DNA of 64,000 bases from Undibacterium_A arcticum (GCF_042660705.1 NZ_JBHSUQ010000001.1), one strand, 5' to 3'; positions 1 to 10,944 are shown, numbered from the stretch's first letter. The notes: generated by a model from the sequence alone, not told the origin. Translations and numbers: made by a program.

Positions 1-147
1 GTCGGGGGCGGTGCGTCATTGCACAAGCGCGCAGCAAAGCCTGTCGCCCTCCGGCGTCCCGCCTGTGCGGCGGGGCGCGTTTTTGGGAATTGGTTGGGGC
101 TGTCGGCTGTTAAAACGCGCGCGGCATACCTGCCGCGCGCGACGCGC

Positions 148-175
148 AGAAAAATCCCGGCGGAAACCCGCCGGG
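148..175 (-). terminator. Intrinsic terminator after the parB-like gene
   Basis: On the minus strand an 8-bp stem (CCCGGCGG, loop GTTT, CCGCCGGG) is followed by ATTTTT. It begins about ten bases past the stop codon of the parB-like gene, so it would end that leftward transcript. The 147 bases to its left hold nothing I can support. Confidence 0.7.
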
Positions 176-184
176 ACATCTTAC

Positions 185-2163
185 TTACTCGCTCGTCTCA
201 GCATCCGGGAGCGTTTCTGCTTGTGCCTCCTGTACCGCTGCCCGCAACATCACCGGCAACCAACCCGTGCCCACCGCCAGCCGTTCCGCTTCGCTGGCCA
301 GGTCGTTCTTCTTGAGCTTGGCGAGCCGCGCCGCATGCTCCGGTGCGAACACCTGCACCGCCTCGATGGCTTTGGCCTTTGACACATGGGCGAAGTAGCC
401 TTCGGCGGTCGGTGTCCACCACGGGTGCATGTCGAGGCCCACCGCCTGCGCCAGCGCGGTAGCAGGCAACGTGTCTTCGCGTGGCGTGACCGCGCCCACC
501 GTCGTAGCCACGCACACTGCCAGCAGCGACAGCAGTTCCCGCTGGGGCAACGCCAGCAGTTCAGCGAACAGTGCGTCCGGGTCGCTGGGTAGCCGTGCCG
601 CCCACGCCTGCTGCACTTCCCGCAGGCCGATCAGGGCGGGCGACTGCGCTACGTCCGGCGCAAACGTATCAAGTCCATCCTGCGGCGAAGCGCTGATGTT
701 GATCGGCGAATCTTCCGAACGGTAGCCATCGACCACCACGCGCAGCGCGAGGCGATGTGCCACGGCCACCGGTGCTACCTGCGGATGGCGGGCGACTTCC
801 GCTTGCAGCGCCGCCGTGCGGTGTGCGCTTAAGCGCCGCGCCAGCTTCTCGGAAATGTTCGGCGTGGTCGGTTGCCGTGCCTCGCCTTCACCATCGCCGC
901 CAGTCTGCATGCGTTGCCGTTCCTGCGCCCGCAATGCCTTGGCCTCGACCTCGCGCAACAGGCCGCGATGGATGGCGATTTCGCCCGTGTGATCAACGGT
1001 CACGATAGCGCCGGCTATTGCCGTGTCTGGTGCAAACACCTGCTGCGATTGCTCAATGGCGTCAAGTTCCGCGCCGAGCTTGTCGCTTTCCTCGTAGAGC
1101 GCCGATGCTTCTTCTTCCGCAATGTCCTCGGCATCGTCGGCATTCAGCATGTCGTCGATGGCCTGTTGCTGCGATTGCAGCTTGGCGATGCGCTTGGCCT
1201 CGGTCTTGTTGGGCGTGCGCCGGTCACGGCGGGCGCGCTGGAAGCCGTGCAGTTCCGCCGATGTGATGCGCGGCACCGATTCGACCCATGCCCAACCTTC
1301 TGCACGGGCACTGTCCGCAGCGGCTGCAAGTTTGTCTCGCGCCAATGTATCCAGCAATGCCGCATCGGAGAGGAACACGCCCCGTGTGTCATCCGAGAAC
1401 AAGTCGCGCCGCACACCACCGCCTGCGGCCTCGTAGGTCTCAATGCCGACGAAGCGTGCCAGCGCATCGCGCGTGGCGTCGATCTCGCGTTCGGTCAGGT
1501 GCTCGCGCAACGCCTGCGCTCTGCGCTGCCACTGCGGCGCGTCATAGAACGCCGCCTCCTGTGCGGTGTGGTCGTCCGTGATGGCGAGCGCCATCAACTG
1601 GTCGAGCGTGACAGCATCGGCGCGATAGTCGGCCAGCAGGCGCGGCGAGACATTCGCCAACTTCAAACGGCGCTGCACCACAAGTGGTGTCACACCAAAA
1701 TCAGCGGCAATATCTTCGACAGGCCGACCTTCGGCCACCAACGCCGCGAACGCCTCGAACTGCTCGCCGGGGTGCATGGCCTCGCGCTGCACGTTCTCGG
1801 TCAGGCTCACGGTACGTGCGGATGCATCCGGCACCAACAGGCAAGGCACTTCATGGGTCTTGGCAAGCTTGCGCCGCTTCGCCAGCAGCTTCAACGCTGC
1901 CAGACGCCGCTTGCCTGCGACGACTCGAAATGCTCACCATCGCTCGATGCGGTCACGGTGAGGTTTTGCAGTAGGCCGACGCGGGCAATGCTTGATGCCA
2001 GCTCGGGAATCGACGCGCCGCCGCTCTTGCGCACGTTGCGGCTCGAAGGTCGCAACTGCGACAGCGGAATCAGCAGCAGGTCGTAGGCAGCAATGGTAGC
2101 GGCGGCAGGGGTAAAGACTGCCGCGTGCAGTGCTTGGGTTTCTTGGTGGGTAATGGTGTTCAT
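185..2163 (-). CDS. ParB/Srx-domain protein of a plasmid or ICE (one frameshift)
   Basis: Members of this roughly 660-residue ParB/RepB/Spo0J-like family occur on integrative and conjugative elements and large plasmids. The N-terminal ParB/Srx fold is visible (LIPLSQLRPSSRNVRK, then IARVGLLQNL), followed by a KorB/ParB-type HTH region (residues about 130-190, with TENVQREAMHPGEQ and VTPLVVQRRLKLANV). The long C-terminal half is acidic and of unknown role. The start at 2163 has a good AGGAG eight bases upstream. The frame breaks near 1926: one G is missing where the family reads E-V-V-A-G-K-R-R, and the reading continues intact from codon 80 onward. This fits a one-base homopolymer loss more than decay. 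A partition or transcription role is inferred. No parA partner lies in the window. The gene is preceded by the long leader repeat at 2268-2740. Confidence 0.8.
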
Positions 2164-2267
2164 GGTGATAGCTCCTATCCCTCGCGGGAAGTTGAAAAAG
2201 TAAAAAAGGAAGAAGAAAAATTCGTTGTCAATTGCACGGTGTCGATGTCTGCATGCGCTGCCTCCTG

Positions 2268-2740
2268 TGGTTTTCAAAACCGACCGGATTCCAAGATTCG
2301 GAGCCCAGTGTTGGCTTCGGTTTGTTCGGCGCAGTGACCTGGGCTGATCGCTGTTGCCGCCGTCTTTCCTGAGTTCATCGCCCGCGAACAACCGGGCCAG
2401 CGAGGGCGTGGCTGTCAAGGAAGAAGCGCAGGGTTGGTGCGGCCCGCAGCCGCAGGCGAGGACACGGCCCTGCGCGCCTTGACGGACAGGCACTGCGGGC
2501 TACGGTCGCGGGATGAGCGATGAAGGAGGGGAAAGACGGATGACCGGCCTACGGCCAGAGAGGCGACGGACCAACGCCGCGCGGCGAGCGCCACTGCGTG
2601 CCAGCGGCACGCCTAGATGGATGGCCGTTGGCCGATCAGGTGCCACCTGTTCGGCGGCATTGCAGGGGCGCCAAACAGAGTGCGGCGGGGATGGGCTGCA
2701 TAGCCGATCCCCTGGAGGGCAAACGCAGTGCGCAGGCGTC
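2268..2740. repeat. Diverged long direct repeat, copy 1 (leader of the parB-like gene)
   Basis: The first 215 bases (2268-2485) are close to identical to 3931-4150. After that the two copies still share blocks such as CCAACGCCGCGCGGCGAGCG, GGCCGATCAGG and TGTTCGGCGG. No protein-like reading frame survives across both copies. Each copy lies directly upstream of a minus-strand gene (parB-like here, DUF932 for the other), so it is most simply a duplicated promoter or leader region. The stretch 2741-3079 continues the GC-rich non-coding DNA, with no gene I can support. Confidence 0.7.
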
Positions 2741-3079
2741 AGCCGACCGCAGGGAGGGAACGATGAAAGCCCGAGAGGGGCGAGACGCTATGGCGGCTCG
2801 ATGCCACGCACGACAGCGCGGCCCGGCCATGCCGGGAGACGCAACGACAATTCAGGCAGGATTGCCGAACTACCCAATGCGAAGCATCTGGCACCTAGCG
2901 GCTGGTTCCCCATGCCAACGATGGCGAATACCTACAGCCATCAAGTGGTCGCGTAGCGATCACCGCCGTGCGCCCAGACGGAACGGATGGGCGCACGGCG
3001 GCCTAGCCCGGCCGCCCGTTGTTGTGCCGTGTGCCTTCATTGTCGAGGGGGCATTACTCCCCCTCGCTGATTCAGCCGG

Positions 3080-3907
3080 TCAAGCCTTGAGCCGCTTCAT
3101 GCCTTCGGCCAGCATCCACAAAGCCCGGTTGATCTTGACGTTCTGGTCGATGCCTTGAATGGGCCGGGTACTGTGCCTGCGTCCGGTGGCGGTGCGTCCA
3201 TGCAACCCGCCCTGCGTCAAATTCTCCTGCACGCGGTTATAAGCGCTCCACAAGTCGGGCCGGTCATCGTCGCGGCGGCGCGGCATCAATAGCTGCGATT
3301 CGGTGATCGGTGCGGGCGTGGCCGGGTCGTCGTACTTGAGAGATAGCGCCGCATGGGCAAACACTTCGGCCTCGCCTCGGTCCAGCGTAATGGCGCGCAT
3401 CTCGTCGCGGCGTTCGCGCACCAGATCAAAACCATCCAGCACGTCATACGCGCCCTCGATCACTTGCCCGACCACATCGCCTTTATGCGGGATGCGCAGA
3501 TCGGCCACGGTGTCGCCGCACACCAAGCCGTTTTTGCAGACGAAGCGGAACATGCCCGCCAACATTTGATAGCTGCTGGTGCCATCGTGCGAATTCAGCA
3601 GGATGATTTCGTTGGCCTCCGCGCCATTGATCTGGTCGGCATGGCGCAGCTGCACCATGTGCTTGGTGTGCTCGCGCTTACCTTCATCGCGCACACGGGT
3701 CTGGCAAACCATAAAGGGCTGGAATCCTTCCTTGCGCAGTTCGGACAACACCGCGCCGGTCGCTATGTAGCGGTAACGGTCAGAGCGGCTTTCGTGCTTG
3801 TCCTCGGCAAAGATGGACGGGACCACGGTGCGGATTTGGTCATCCGACAGGGGATGATCGGCGCGCAGCACGGGGGAGCGGGAAGCGAAACGGGAACTGA
3901 GTTGCAT
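3080..3907 (-). CDS. DUF932 domain protein (YfjQ/YafZ-like)
   Basis: A 275-residue protein of the DUF932 family, which is common on plasmids, ICEs and prophages and has no established biochemical role. Family-typical segments are the N-terminal VLRADHPLSDDQIRTVVPSI, then RYRYIATGAVLSELRKEGF, NEIILLNSHDGTSSYQM and MFRFVCKNGLVCGDTVADL. The C-terminus ends in LWMLAEGMKRLKA as in ICE-borne homologues. The ATG at 3907 is preceded by a plausible GGAGA. The frame is intact, unlike those of its parB-like and radC neighbours. The three genes run in the same direction and each sits behind a related GC-rich leader, which suggests common control within one mobile backbone. This is a family-level call only. 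Confidence 0.85.
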   Translation of the reverse strand: MQLSSRFASRSPVLRADHPLSDDQIRTVVPSIFAEDKHESRSDRYRYIATGAVLSELRKEGFQPFMVCQTRVRDEGKREHTKHMVQLRHADQINGAEANEIILLNSHDGTSSYQMLAGMFRFVCKNGLVCGDTVADLRIPHKGDVVGQVIEGAYDVLDGFDLVRERRDEMRAITLDRGEAEVFAHAALSLKYDDPATPAPITESQLLMPRRRDDDRPDLWSAYNRVQENLTQGGLHGRTATGRRHSTRPIQGIDQNVKINRALWMLAEGMKRLKA

Positions 3908-3930
3908 GGTCTTTCTCCAGTGATTGAAGC

Positions 3931-4420
3931 TGTGGTTTCAAAGCTGACCGGATTCCAAGATTCGGAGCCCGGTGTTGGCTTCGGTTTGTTCGGCGCAGTG
4001 ACCTGGGCTGATCGCTGTTGCCGCCGTCTTTCCTGAGTTCATCGCCCGCGAACAACCGGGCCGGCGAGGGCGTGGCCGTCAAGGAAGAAGCGCAGGGTTG
4101 GTGCGGCCCGCAGCGCAGCGAGGACTCGGCCCTGCGCGCCTTGACGGCCAGGCACTGCGTGCTACGGTCGCGGGAGAAAGCGATGAACTTGGGGGAAGAC
4201 GAACAGCGGCCGATGGGCCAGGGGATGCACTGAACCAACGCCGCGCGGCGAGCGCCCCTGCGTGCCGCAAGCACGCCTGGCTGGAGGTAAGCAAAGCGCG
4301 TAGCGCGAAAACTGCACTGTGTGCTGGCCGATCAGGCGCAGCCTGTTCGGCGGTCCTGTGGGGCGCCAAGCCTGCGCGGCGGGGTGGGCGTCAGCCGACC
4401 CCTGGAGGCAAGCGCAGCGC
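3931..4420. repeat. Diverged long direct repeat, copy 2 (leader of the DUF932 gene)
   Basis: Second copy of the element at 2268-2740 in the same orientation, placed directly upstream of the DUF932 start at 3907. The 5' 215 bases are nearly the same; the rest is patchily similar. A weaker third relative sits upstream of radC (about 5035-5130), where the order 'cttgacggc ... gtacg' recurs. Confidence 0.7.
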
Positions 4421-4450
4421 GCAGCCTTTACTGGACGTCAAGGACGCAGC

Positions 4451-4474
4451 AAAAAAAGGGGGGCGATGCCCCCT
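4451..4474 (-). terminator. Intrinsic terminator after radC
   Basis: Read on the minus strand: GGGGGCATCGCCCCCC followed by seven T residues. The stem is five to six G:C pairs with a short loop. It starts five bases past the radC stop codon, so its assignment is clear. Confidence 0.85.
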
Positions 4475-4478
4475 CGGG

Positions 4479-4984
4479 CTACAACAGTCCGCGTTCCGCC
4501 ATAGACAGGATGTCTCCACCGGCGACGATCAGGTGGTCCAGCACTCGCACGTCCACCAGCGCCAATGCCGACTTCAGTGCCTGCGTGAGCATCTCGTCGG
4601 CGCGCGACGGTTGGGTTGACCGCTCGGATGGTTATGCACCAGCAGTAACGCAGCGCTGTTCCTGGCCAGGGACTCCTTGACCACCTCGCGCGGATACACC
4701 GATGTCTGGCTCACCGTGCCGCGAAACATCTCGACGTATTCGATGACACGGTTCTGTGCGTCCAGGTGGATGACGGCGAACACCTCGTGCTCCAGCGCCC
4801 CCAGCTTCACCCGCAGGAAGTCGCGCACCACCTGGGGCGAGTTCAGGACTTCGCAGTCGCGCATCTGTCCTGCGAGCAGACGCTGCGCAGCCAGCAACAC
4901 CTCGTCGGCGCTGGCCGGACGGTAGTCGCCCGTGACATCGCGAACGAGAAGGGAAGTATCGAGAGAATGAGTAAGTTGCGACAT
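4479..4984 (-). CDS. radC: RadC-family JAB-domain protein (one frameshift)
   Basis: Mobile-element RadC (MPN/JAB metalloprotease-like fold), about 168 codons once repaired. The metal-binding signature HNHPSG is present near residue 120, preceded by EVFAVIHLDAQNRVIE and VYPREVVKESL. The frame is lost just after HNHPSGQPN, near 4614; one C appears to be missing. It resumes as PSRADEMLTQ through DHLIVAGGDILSMAERGLL and the TAG at 4479, which is the normal RadC ending with the third metal ligand (SRAD). The start at 4984 has GGAG upstream. The old DNA-repair name is not supported for this family; ICE-borne radC is usually regarded as an accessory gene of unknown function. It has its own terminator immediately downstream. 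Confidence 0.85.
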
Positions 4985-5925
4985 GATCGTGCTCCAGTCC
5001 GAATCGGGCGGAATTGCCCGGAACCGGAGGAACACGGCGCAGCGCAAGCAGTCAGGGGTCGCAGACGGCCGAATGGACGCCAGCGTGCAGGGCACGCGCA
5101 GCCCTTGACGGCGAGAACGGCGTGGTACGTTGAAGGGAACAGCAAGGCCACCCCACACACTCCACTGCCTTAACGGCAAGCGGCGCGCGCAGGCCCAAAG
5201 GGCCGGAGGCGTCAGGGATCAATGCCGAATGGCCGTGACTCGGCAGGAGGTGCGGGGCAACGCCCGCGAGCCCGACGGCGGTACGCCGGGATGCTCGGCA
5301 TCAACCGACAAGATTCACTCCACAGCAAATGCTGTTTTGTCGAACATCGATACGACTCAATGACGTTTCCCTCCGTACTCACTTCGCATCCTGCTGCCAT
5401 AAGACGAGCAGGCGCTCTATGGGACGATCAAGGCGAAGGACCGCAACGACAAGCATGTGCCCACAGCGAGCTATCGCGTCCCGATGACTCAATGGCAGCA
5501 ATGCAGCGGTTGCGGTCATTGGCTTTCTATGACGCCGTTACTGATACCGACGGTATTGGCCTTTTTCAGATGTAATTCTGAGCGGCGGCTCCACTTCACA
5601 TAGCTGCCGTCCGCCGAATTAAAACGACAAATTACTTTGGCGTCACTTCTTTGAATGATCGGTTTCTAAACTTTGGAAGGCGGAACCCGACCCAAGCGGA
5701 CATTGGCGGAACTCGTGGCGATTCCATTTGGTGCAACTGCACTTGGCGCTGCCTTGGATATCGCCATGGCGCATGGAAGCTCGCCCGTTCCAACCATGTA
5801 CTGCGCCATGGCGTTCGCCTGTCAAATTATCCATATGCGGCAGCGTTTGAGGAAACCATCGATACATTGCACGGTACCGGCGTGGCGACGGATAATAGCG
5901 GCTACATCATTTTTAGAATTCCCCC
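4985..5925. other. Gene-poor junction between the ICE-like genes and ycaO
   Basis: The first 300 bases are GC-rich and resemble the leaders of the parB-like and DUF932 genes (shared 'cccttgacggc' and 'tggtacg' blocks). From about 5330 base composition shifts to lower G+C. Open frames here (for example 5673-5936) have no ribosome-binding site and no recognisable protein features. I take this as the seam between two blocks of different origin, with the ycaO promoter probably in the last 150 bases. Confidence 0.4.
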
Positions 5926-8128
5926 ATGGAAATTAAGGTCAATTTTCTCGATAAGCTACGTCTTGAAGCCAAGTTCGATGACTTCACGGTAGTGGCCGAC
6001 CAGCCTATCCGTTATAAGGGCGATGGCTCGGCGCCTGGTCCCTTCGATTATTTTCTGGCCTCATCGGCCTTGTGTGCAGCTTACTTTGTGAAGTTGTATT
6101 GCGTAACTCGCAATATTCCTACCGAAAATATTCGCCTGTCGCAGAATAATATTGTTGATCCGGAAAACCGCTACCAGCAGATTTTCAAGATTCAGGTTGA
6201 GTTGCCGGCCGATATCTCTGCCAAAGACCGCCAAGGTATTTTGCGCTCCATCGACCGCTGTACGGTGAAAAAAGTGGTGCAAGCCGGGCCCGAGTTTGTG
6301 ATTGAAGAGGTAGAGAATTTGGATGCCGATGCACAGGCCTTGCTGACCTTGACTCCGGCTTCTGAAGCGAGCACGTATATTGCGGGCAAGGATCTGCCGT
6401 TGGAGCAAACCATCGCCAATATGTCGGGCGTTTTGGCGGCCTTGGGCATCAAGATTGAAATCGCTTCGTGGCGCAATCTTGTTCCCAATGTGTGGTCGCT
6501 GCATATCCGCGATGCGCACTCGCCGATGTGTTTTACCAATGGCAAGGGAGCGACCAAAGAAAGCGCGTTGGCGTCGGCGTTGGGAGAGTATATCGAGCGC
6601 CTGAATTGCAACCATTTCTACGCCGGCACGTTTTGGGGCGAAGACATCGCCAACGCGGCGTTTGTACATTACCCGAACGAGCGCTGGTTTAAGCCTGGCC
6701 CTAAAGATGCGCTGCCGGCTGAAATTCTGGATGAGTACTGTCTGCAAATTTACAATCCCGACGGCGAGTTATGTGGCTCGCATCTGGTCGACACCAACTC
6801 CGGCAATGTGCAGCGCGGTATCTGTTCGCTGCCGTATGTGCGACAGTCGGACGGCGAGGTGGTGTATTTTCCGTCCAACCTGGTCGAAAACCTATACGTC
6901 AGCAATGGCATGAGTGCGGGTAACACGCTGGCCGAAGCGCAGGTGCAATGCCTGTCGGAAATTTTCGAACGGGCGGTAAAACGCGAAATTCTGAAAGGTG
7001 AAATCGCATTGCCTGATGTGCCGCAGGAAGTGCTGGCGAAATACCCTGGCATTCTGGCCGGCATTCAGGCGTTGGAAGAGCAGGGCTTTCCGGTGCTGGT
7101 GAAGGATGCGTCGCTGGGAGGGGTGTACCCAGTGATGTGCGTCACCTTGATGAACCCGCGGACAGGCGGTGTGTTTGCCTCGTTCGGCGCGCACCCAAGC
7201 TTGGAGGTGGCGCTGGAGCGTAGTCTGACGGAATTGCTACAGGGTCGCAGTTTGAAGGCCTGAACGAATTACCTCGGCCCACCTTTGCAAGTGAAGCCGT
7301 GACTGAGCCAAATAACTTTGTCGAACACTTCATCGATTCCAGCGGTATTGTGTCATGGCGCTTTTTCAGTGCCAAAGCGGATTTCAATTTTGTTGAATGG
7401 GATTTTTCTGGCCAGGGTGAAAACTCCAATGCCGAGGAAGCCGCGACCTTGTTCGGTATTCTCGAAGACATGGGCAAAGAGGTGTACATGACGGCGTATG
7501 ACAATTTAGGCGCCGTAGCCTGCCGGATTTTGGTGCCCGGTTATTCCGAAGTTTACCCGATAGAAGATTTGATCTGGGATAACACCAACAAGGCGCTGTT
7601 GTTCCGCGCCGATATTTTGAATCTGCATCGCCTGGACGATGCCAGTCTGGAAGCGCTGCTTGAGCGTTTGGATAACAGTGAGCTCGATGAATATTCCGAC
7701 ATCGCCACATTGATCGGTATCGAATTTGACGAGAATACGGACTGGGGGCAACTAACAGTTCTCGAGTTGAAGCTGCTGATTCATCTCGCCTTACAGCAAT
7801 TTGAGGCGGCGCAAGAGCTGGTGGAAACCTTCCTGCAGTACAACGACAACACGGTCGAGCGCGGATTGTTTTATCAGACCTTGAATGTGGTGCTAGAGGT
7901 GCTGCTGGATGACGACTTGGAACTGGACGATTACGTGGTCAATTTCCGCCGGATGTTTGGCAACGCTCGGATGGACGCGGTAATGGGGTCAGTGGATGGC
8001 AGCGTGCGCTTCTTCGGGTTAACGCCAACGAGTATTAAACTGGAGGGTCTCGATAGGCACCAGCGCCTGATCGACAGCTACAAAAATTGCATAAGGCTCG
8101 GGCCAATGTGGCGGCTACAGCCAGTTAG
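5926..8128 (+). CDS. ycaO: OsmC/YcaO-domain protein, RimO accessory factor (two frameshifts)
   Basis: A full-length OsmC plus YcaO protein (735 codons when repaired). The N-terminal 140 residues are the OsmC-like part (LDKLRLEAKFDDFTVVADQP). The YcaO domain follows, with its ATP/Mg-binding acidic positions in the block ALASALGEYIERLNC and in AEAQVQCLSEIFERAVKRE. The C-terminal tail (ATLFGILEDMGKEVYM, GYSEVYP, FRRMFGNARMDAV) is as in E. coli YcaO, which is reported to support RimO-dependent methylthiolation of ribosomal protein S12. Two one-base losses break it: a T in the TTTT near 7254 (should read RSFEGLN) and an A in the run near 8086 (should read SYKKLHKARANVAATAS, ending at TAG 8126-8128). 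No ribosome-binding site is obvious. rimO itself is at 54.5 kb in this window. Base use is less GC-rich than in the flanking mobile blocks. Confidence 0.88.
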
Positions 8129-8486
8129 GGTTTACGAGTCATGGCTGGATGCGCTGATGCCGTTCATCCCCCAGCGTTCGATACCAGAGCGACCATCTGT
8201 GCCGGCGTGCATCAGTGTTGATGTCGGCTTTCGCTTTAATGTTTCTATCTCGAGAGCTGCTGCAAGTCGCTGATAGTCAATGTCCATGAGCGGATTCTAT
8301 CCCTGTACGTCAACGTTTCATCTAAAAACAAATACTTGTGCATCGGAGAAACGCATCCACAGATTGAAATGCTACAGTTCCCGACCCGTAAGCATTCGGC
8401 ACAACGAATGCTTCTGATCCACATATGCGATGCGGTTTAAGGTAGTCATAGTCGTCAAATGTCTACTTTTCGCCCTGAGTCAATCG
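8129..8486. other. Intergenic region between ycaO and the IS110 transposase
   Basis: No supported gene. A 52-codon open frame on the minus strand (about 8285-8130, beginning MDIDYQRLAAALE) could be a gene remnant, but it has no clear ribosome-binding site or family match. The last 200 bases presumably contain the right-hand non-coding end of the IS110-type element. Confidence 0.3.
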
Positions 8487-9800
8487 TCAAGGAGAATTTA
8501 CCATTTGTGCCGTAGCAGTGACTACTAATGGCGACCCGTGTTTTTTCAGCGCGTTCAAGTAAGTAGATTCGTCATAGCAAGTTCTCGTCTTCCACATCTT
8601 GTAGAGTATGCGTATCCACTTGAACGCAAGCGCCCGAACAGCGACGCCGTGTGAACAGCCTTTGCTTCGCTGCTGTTGGTAGTAGGCTCCAGCCCAATAA
8701 GAGCGTGGAATGGTGGATCCCGCCCATTCAACGAAGGTCTGTCGCAGAAACGTCGAACAGGCAAAGCGCCAATGGACCCAGCATTTGTTGCCACTACGCT
8801 CGAGCACCGGCGCGATGCCAGCATAGCGCTGTATTTCCCCAGCACTGGCATAACGGGCGCGATCTTCACCAAAGGCGACCAACAGCCGCGGGGTTTGAAT
8901 AGGACCGGCCCCAGGGAGGGAGGCAAACAGTTCATAGTCGGGCAATGAGTGCGAGACGTCATCAATCTCTGCATCAAAGCGCTCAATGGCTTCAAGGAGC
9001 ACACGCAACTGGGCAACCAACGTCTCAACCATCATTCGCGCAGGACGGATTACGGCTTCATCTTCTGTGAGTGCTGTTGCAGAACGGATGCCTTTGATGC
9101 GCCCACTGACAAGGTATTCTCGGCGACAGTTGTGAGAGTGGAAGAATGACTCCAGTGTGGCTGTTCGTGCCCGTCTGACATGCGCCAGGGTTGGCCAGCG
9201 GTTCAGGAAATCGCAGAACATGATGGTATTGCGATGTTCAAACCAGTCCAGGGCTTGCGGGTAATACTGTTTGAGGATACTGGTGAGGCGATTGGTGATT
9301 CTTGTCACGCCGTCAGTTAGGTGGCGACGCTCTTCAACCAGAGTCGACAGGGTCCGCATGGCGGCACTGGTTGACTTCAGTGGTTCAAGCCGCTCGGGAT
9401 GGCGCAGCAAAAGATCCAGTGCCATTTGCGTCCGACGGATCGTCCTTGGCACCGCTTGGAACAAAGGCCTGCCGGTAGCGCGCCAGTGTTGACGGGTGGA
9501 CCGGGAAGATTACGAAGAAATCGCATCGCTGTAACGCATACACGATCGGGCCCTTGGCAAGTTCAAGGCAGACGGCAATGGGGCCGCCGAAGCGATCGTA
9601 AAGCGATTGCGCCCATTGGGCAATGGCTTCAGGGGTATGTTCAAGAGTTCCTGATTCACAGATATCGGATCCATTTGCCTGCAGACAGAAATCGTGCTTC
9701 CTGTCAGCCCAGTCAATACCAACATACGCGGTAAACGAAGAAATGGAGCGTGGCTTCATTATGCCCTCCAGAAATGATCAATTGCACCAACAGACATGCA
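8450..9800 (-). mobile_element. IS110-family insertion sequence (ends approximate)
   Basis: Approximate extent around the transposase at 8487-9759. IS110 elements are about 1.2-1.6 kb, have no conspicuous terminal repeats and usually make no target duplication, so these limits are estimates. It separates ycaO from the recombinase/cassette block. Confidence 0.5.
8487..9759 (-). CDS. IS110-family transposase (frameshifted)
   Basis: DEDD-type transposase of the IS110 family. The N-terminal RuvC-like domain starts MKPRSISSFTAYVGIDWADRKHDF, where the D of GIDWA is the first catalytic acid, and continues through CLELAKGPIVYAL and VPSGAKDDPSDA. The C-terminal Transposase_20 domain (SLPDYELFASLPGAGPIQT, YAGIAPVLERSGN, FLRQTFVEWA) carries the serine region used by IS110/IS1111 enzymes. 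The two halves are in different frames, joined near 9430, where the family reads SDAQMALDLL; the simplest repair is two missing bases. IS110 elements lack terminal inverted repeats, so the element ends cannot be set by eye. It may be dead or only mis-sequenced. Confidence 0.85.
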
Positions 9801-10330
9801 TGCTTGGGTTCTGCGAAGCAAATATAGGAAGCCGGAAAACCGGCACGCCCTGAGTATTCGTTATTGAACCCAGGCGCACCGGCGAACCCGAAACAAAAGC
9901 AGAAAGCATCGGATGCTCTGGCCGATTATTCGTAATTCGTCGGTGCATGTTCCACCATCGCTGACAGCTACCTGCCAGCTGCGATCAGTATCACGGAAAG
10001 TGGAACGGAATGCTTTCTCACTGCTCGGATTTGACAGACAAGAAAAAAGTCGGCAATTGGGTAAAGGTTACCCACCGCGGCGTCCGTCCTGGGTCCATAC
10101 ATTGACCCCGGACACCGCCGTGGATAACCTTCCGACCGCCACCTGTTCATCAATCAGACAAGAACCCATTCCGTTTCGCTCTGCCCTGAAAACAGACATC
10201 AGACCAACTGCGATAAAGATCGAATGGATTAACTATATTTGGCCGATTGTACGCGTTCAGCATCGCGGCAGAAAGCGGCATACGGCTTCGCGCGAAACGA
10301 CGGCCGTATGACCGGCATAGACAGCGCTTG
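9801..10330. other. Gene-free remnant region left of the short tyrosine recombinase
   Basis: No intact gene. A short plus-strand frame at about 9955-10035 reads SYLPAAISITESGTECFLTA and stops; it looks like the tail of a degraded coding region, and I cannot name its family. The rest shows no ribosome-binding sites or repeats of note. Confidence 0.3.
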
Positions 10331-10944
10331 CTAGATCTCGGTCTGTTCTGAAATTTCCAGAGCATCATCTACTTCAATGCCCAGGTAACGAACTGTGCTT
10401 TCCAGTTTCGTGTGGCCAAGCAAAAGCTGGACGGCACGTAGATTTTTTGTCCGCTTGTAGATCAAGGTCGCTTTGGTTCGCCGCATGGTGTGCGTGCCAT
10501 AGATTGTTGAATCGAGGCCGATGGCTGAAACCCACTGATGCACGATCCGGGCATACTGCCGTGTCGAAACATGGGGCGACTTCGTGAGACGGCTCGGAAA
10601 TAGGTGCTGCTCCGGCTTCAGTGCGCCTTATCGATCCAGGCTGCGACTGCGGTTCTGGTCGGTTCCGTCAATTCAAATTGCACTGGTCGTTGGGTCTTTC
10701 GCTGCACGACCATCGTCCTAGCCAAAATCTGGTTGCCGTGCGTGACATCGCGAACACTCAAATTGACGAGATCACAACCGCGCAACTTGCTGTCGATTGC
10801 GAGGTTGAACATCGCCAGGTCTCGAATCTGCTGGCTGTTTTGGAGGTGGATTCGGATTGCCCAGATATCCTTTGGCTTGAGTGGCGGCTTTTGCCCGATC
10901 AGTTTACCTTTGTTCCATGGCTCCCGAGTGTGAGTTGATTCCAT
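10331..10944 (-). CDS. Short tyrosine recombinase (one frameshift)
   Basis: A compact phage-integrase-family recombinase of about 204 residues, consisting almost only of the catalytic domain. The active-site box is visible: first Arg in DSKLRGCDLVNLSVRDV, then H-x-x-R in GTHTMRRTKATLIYK, then GHTKLEST with the second His, and Tyr in TVRYLGIEVDD. A premature TGA near 10618 arises from one missing C; after it the conserved reading LKPEQHLFPSRLTKSPHVSTRQYARIVHQWV resumes. It is too short to be an integron integrase (IntI is about 320-340 residues), although it sits divergent from the cassette cluster at 11.4-13.4 kb just as intI would. A second, badly decayed copy of the same family lies at 13504-13596. 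Confidence 0.8.

Noticed and set aside
872..2086. 404-codon plus-strand frame opposite the parB-like gene
   Set aside because: Antisense shadow of a high-GC gene; Cys/Arg/His-rich composition with no protein features.
2513..3158. Plus-strand frames of 147 and 186 codons
   Set aside because: Lie within the non-coding leader repeat, which is not conserved as protein in its second copy.
5673..5936. 87-codon frame just before ycaO
   Set aside because: No ribosome-binding site, no recognisable family, and it overlaps the ycaO start.
10331..10944. Short recombinase considered as an integron integrase
   Set aside because: About 204 residues and lacking the N-terminal SAM-like domain and the extra IntI helix; only the divergent placement fits.
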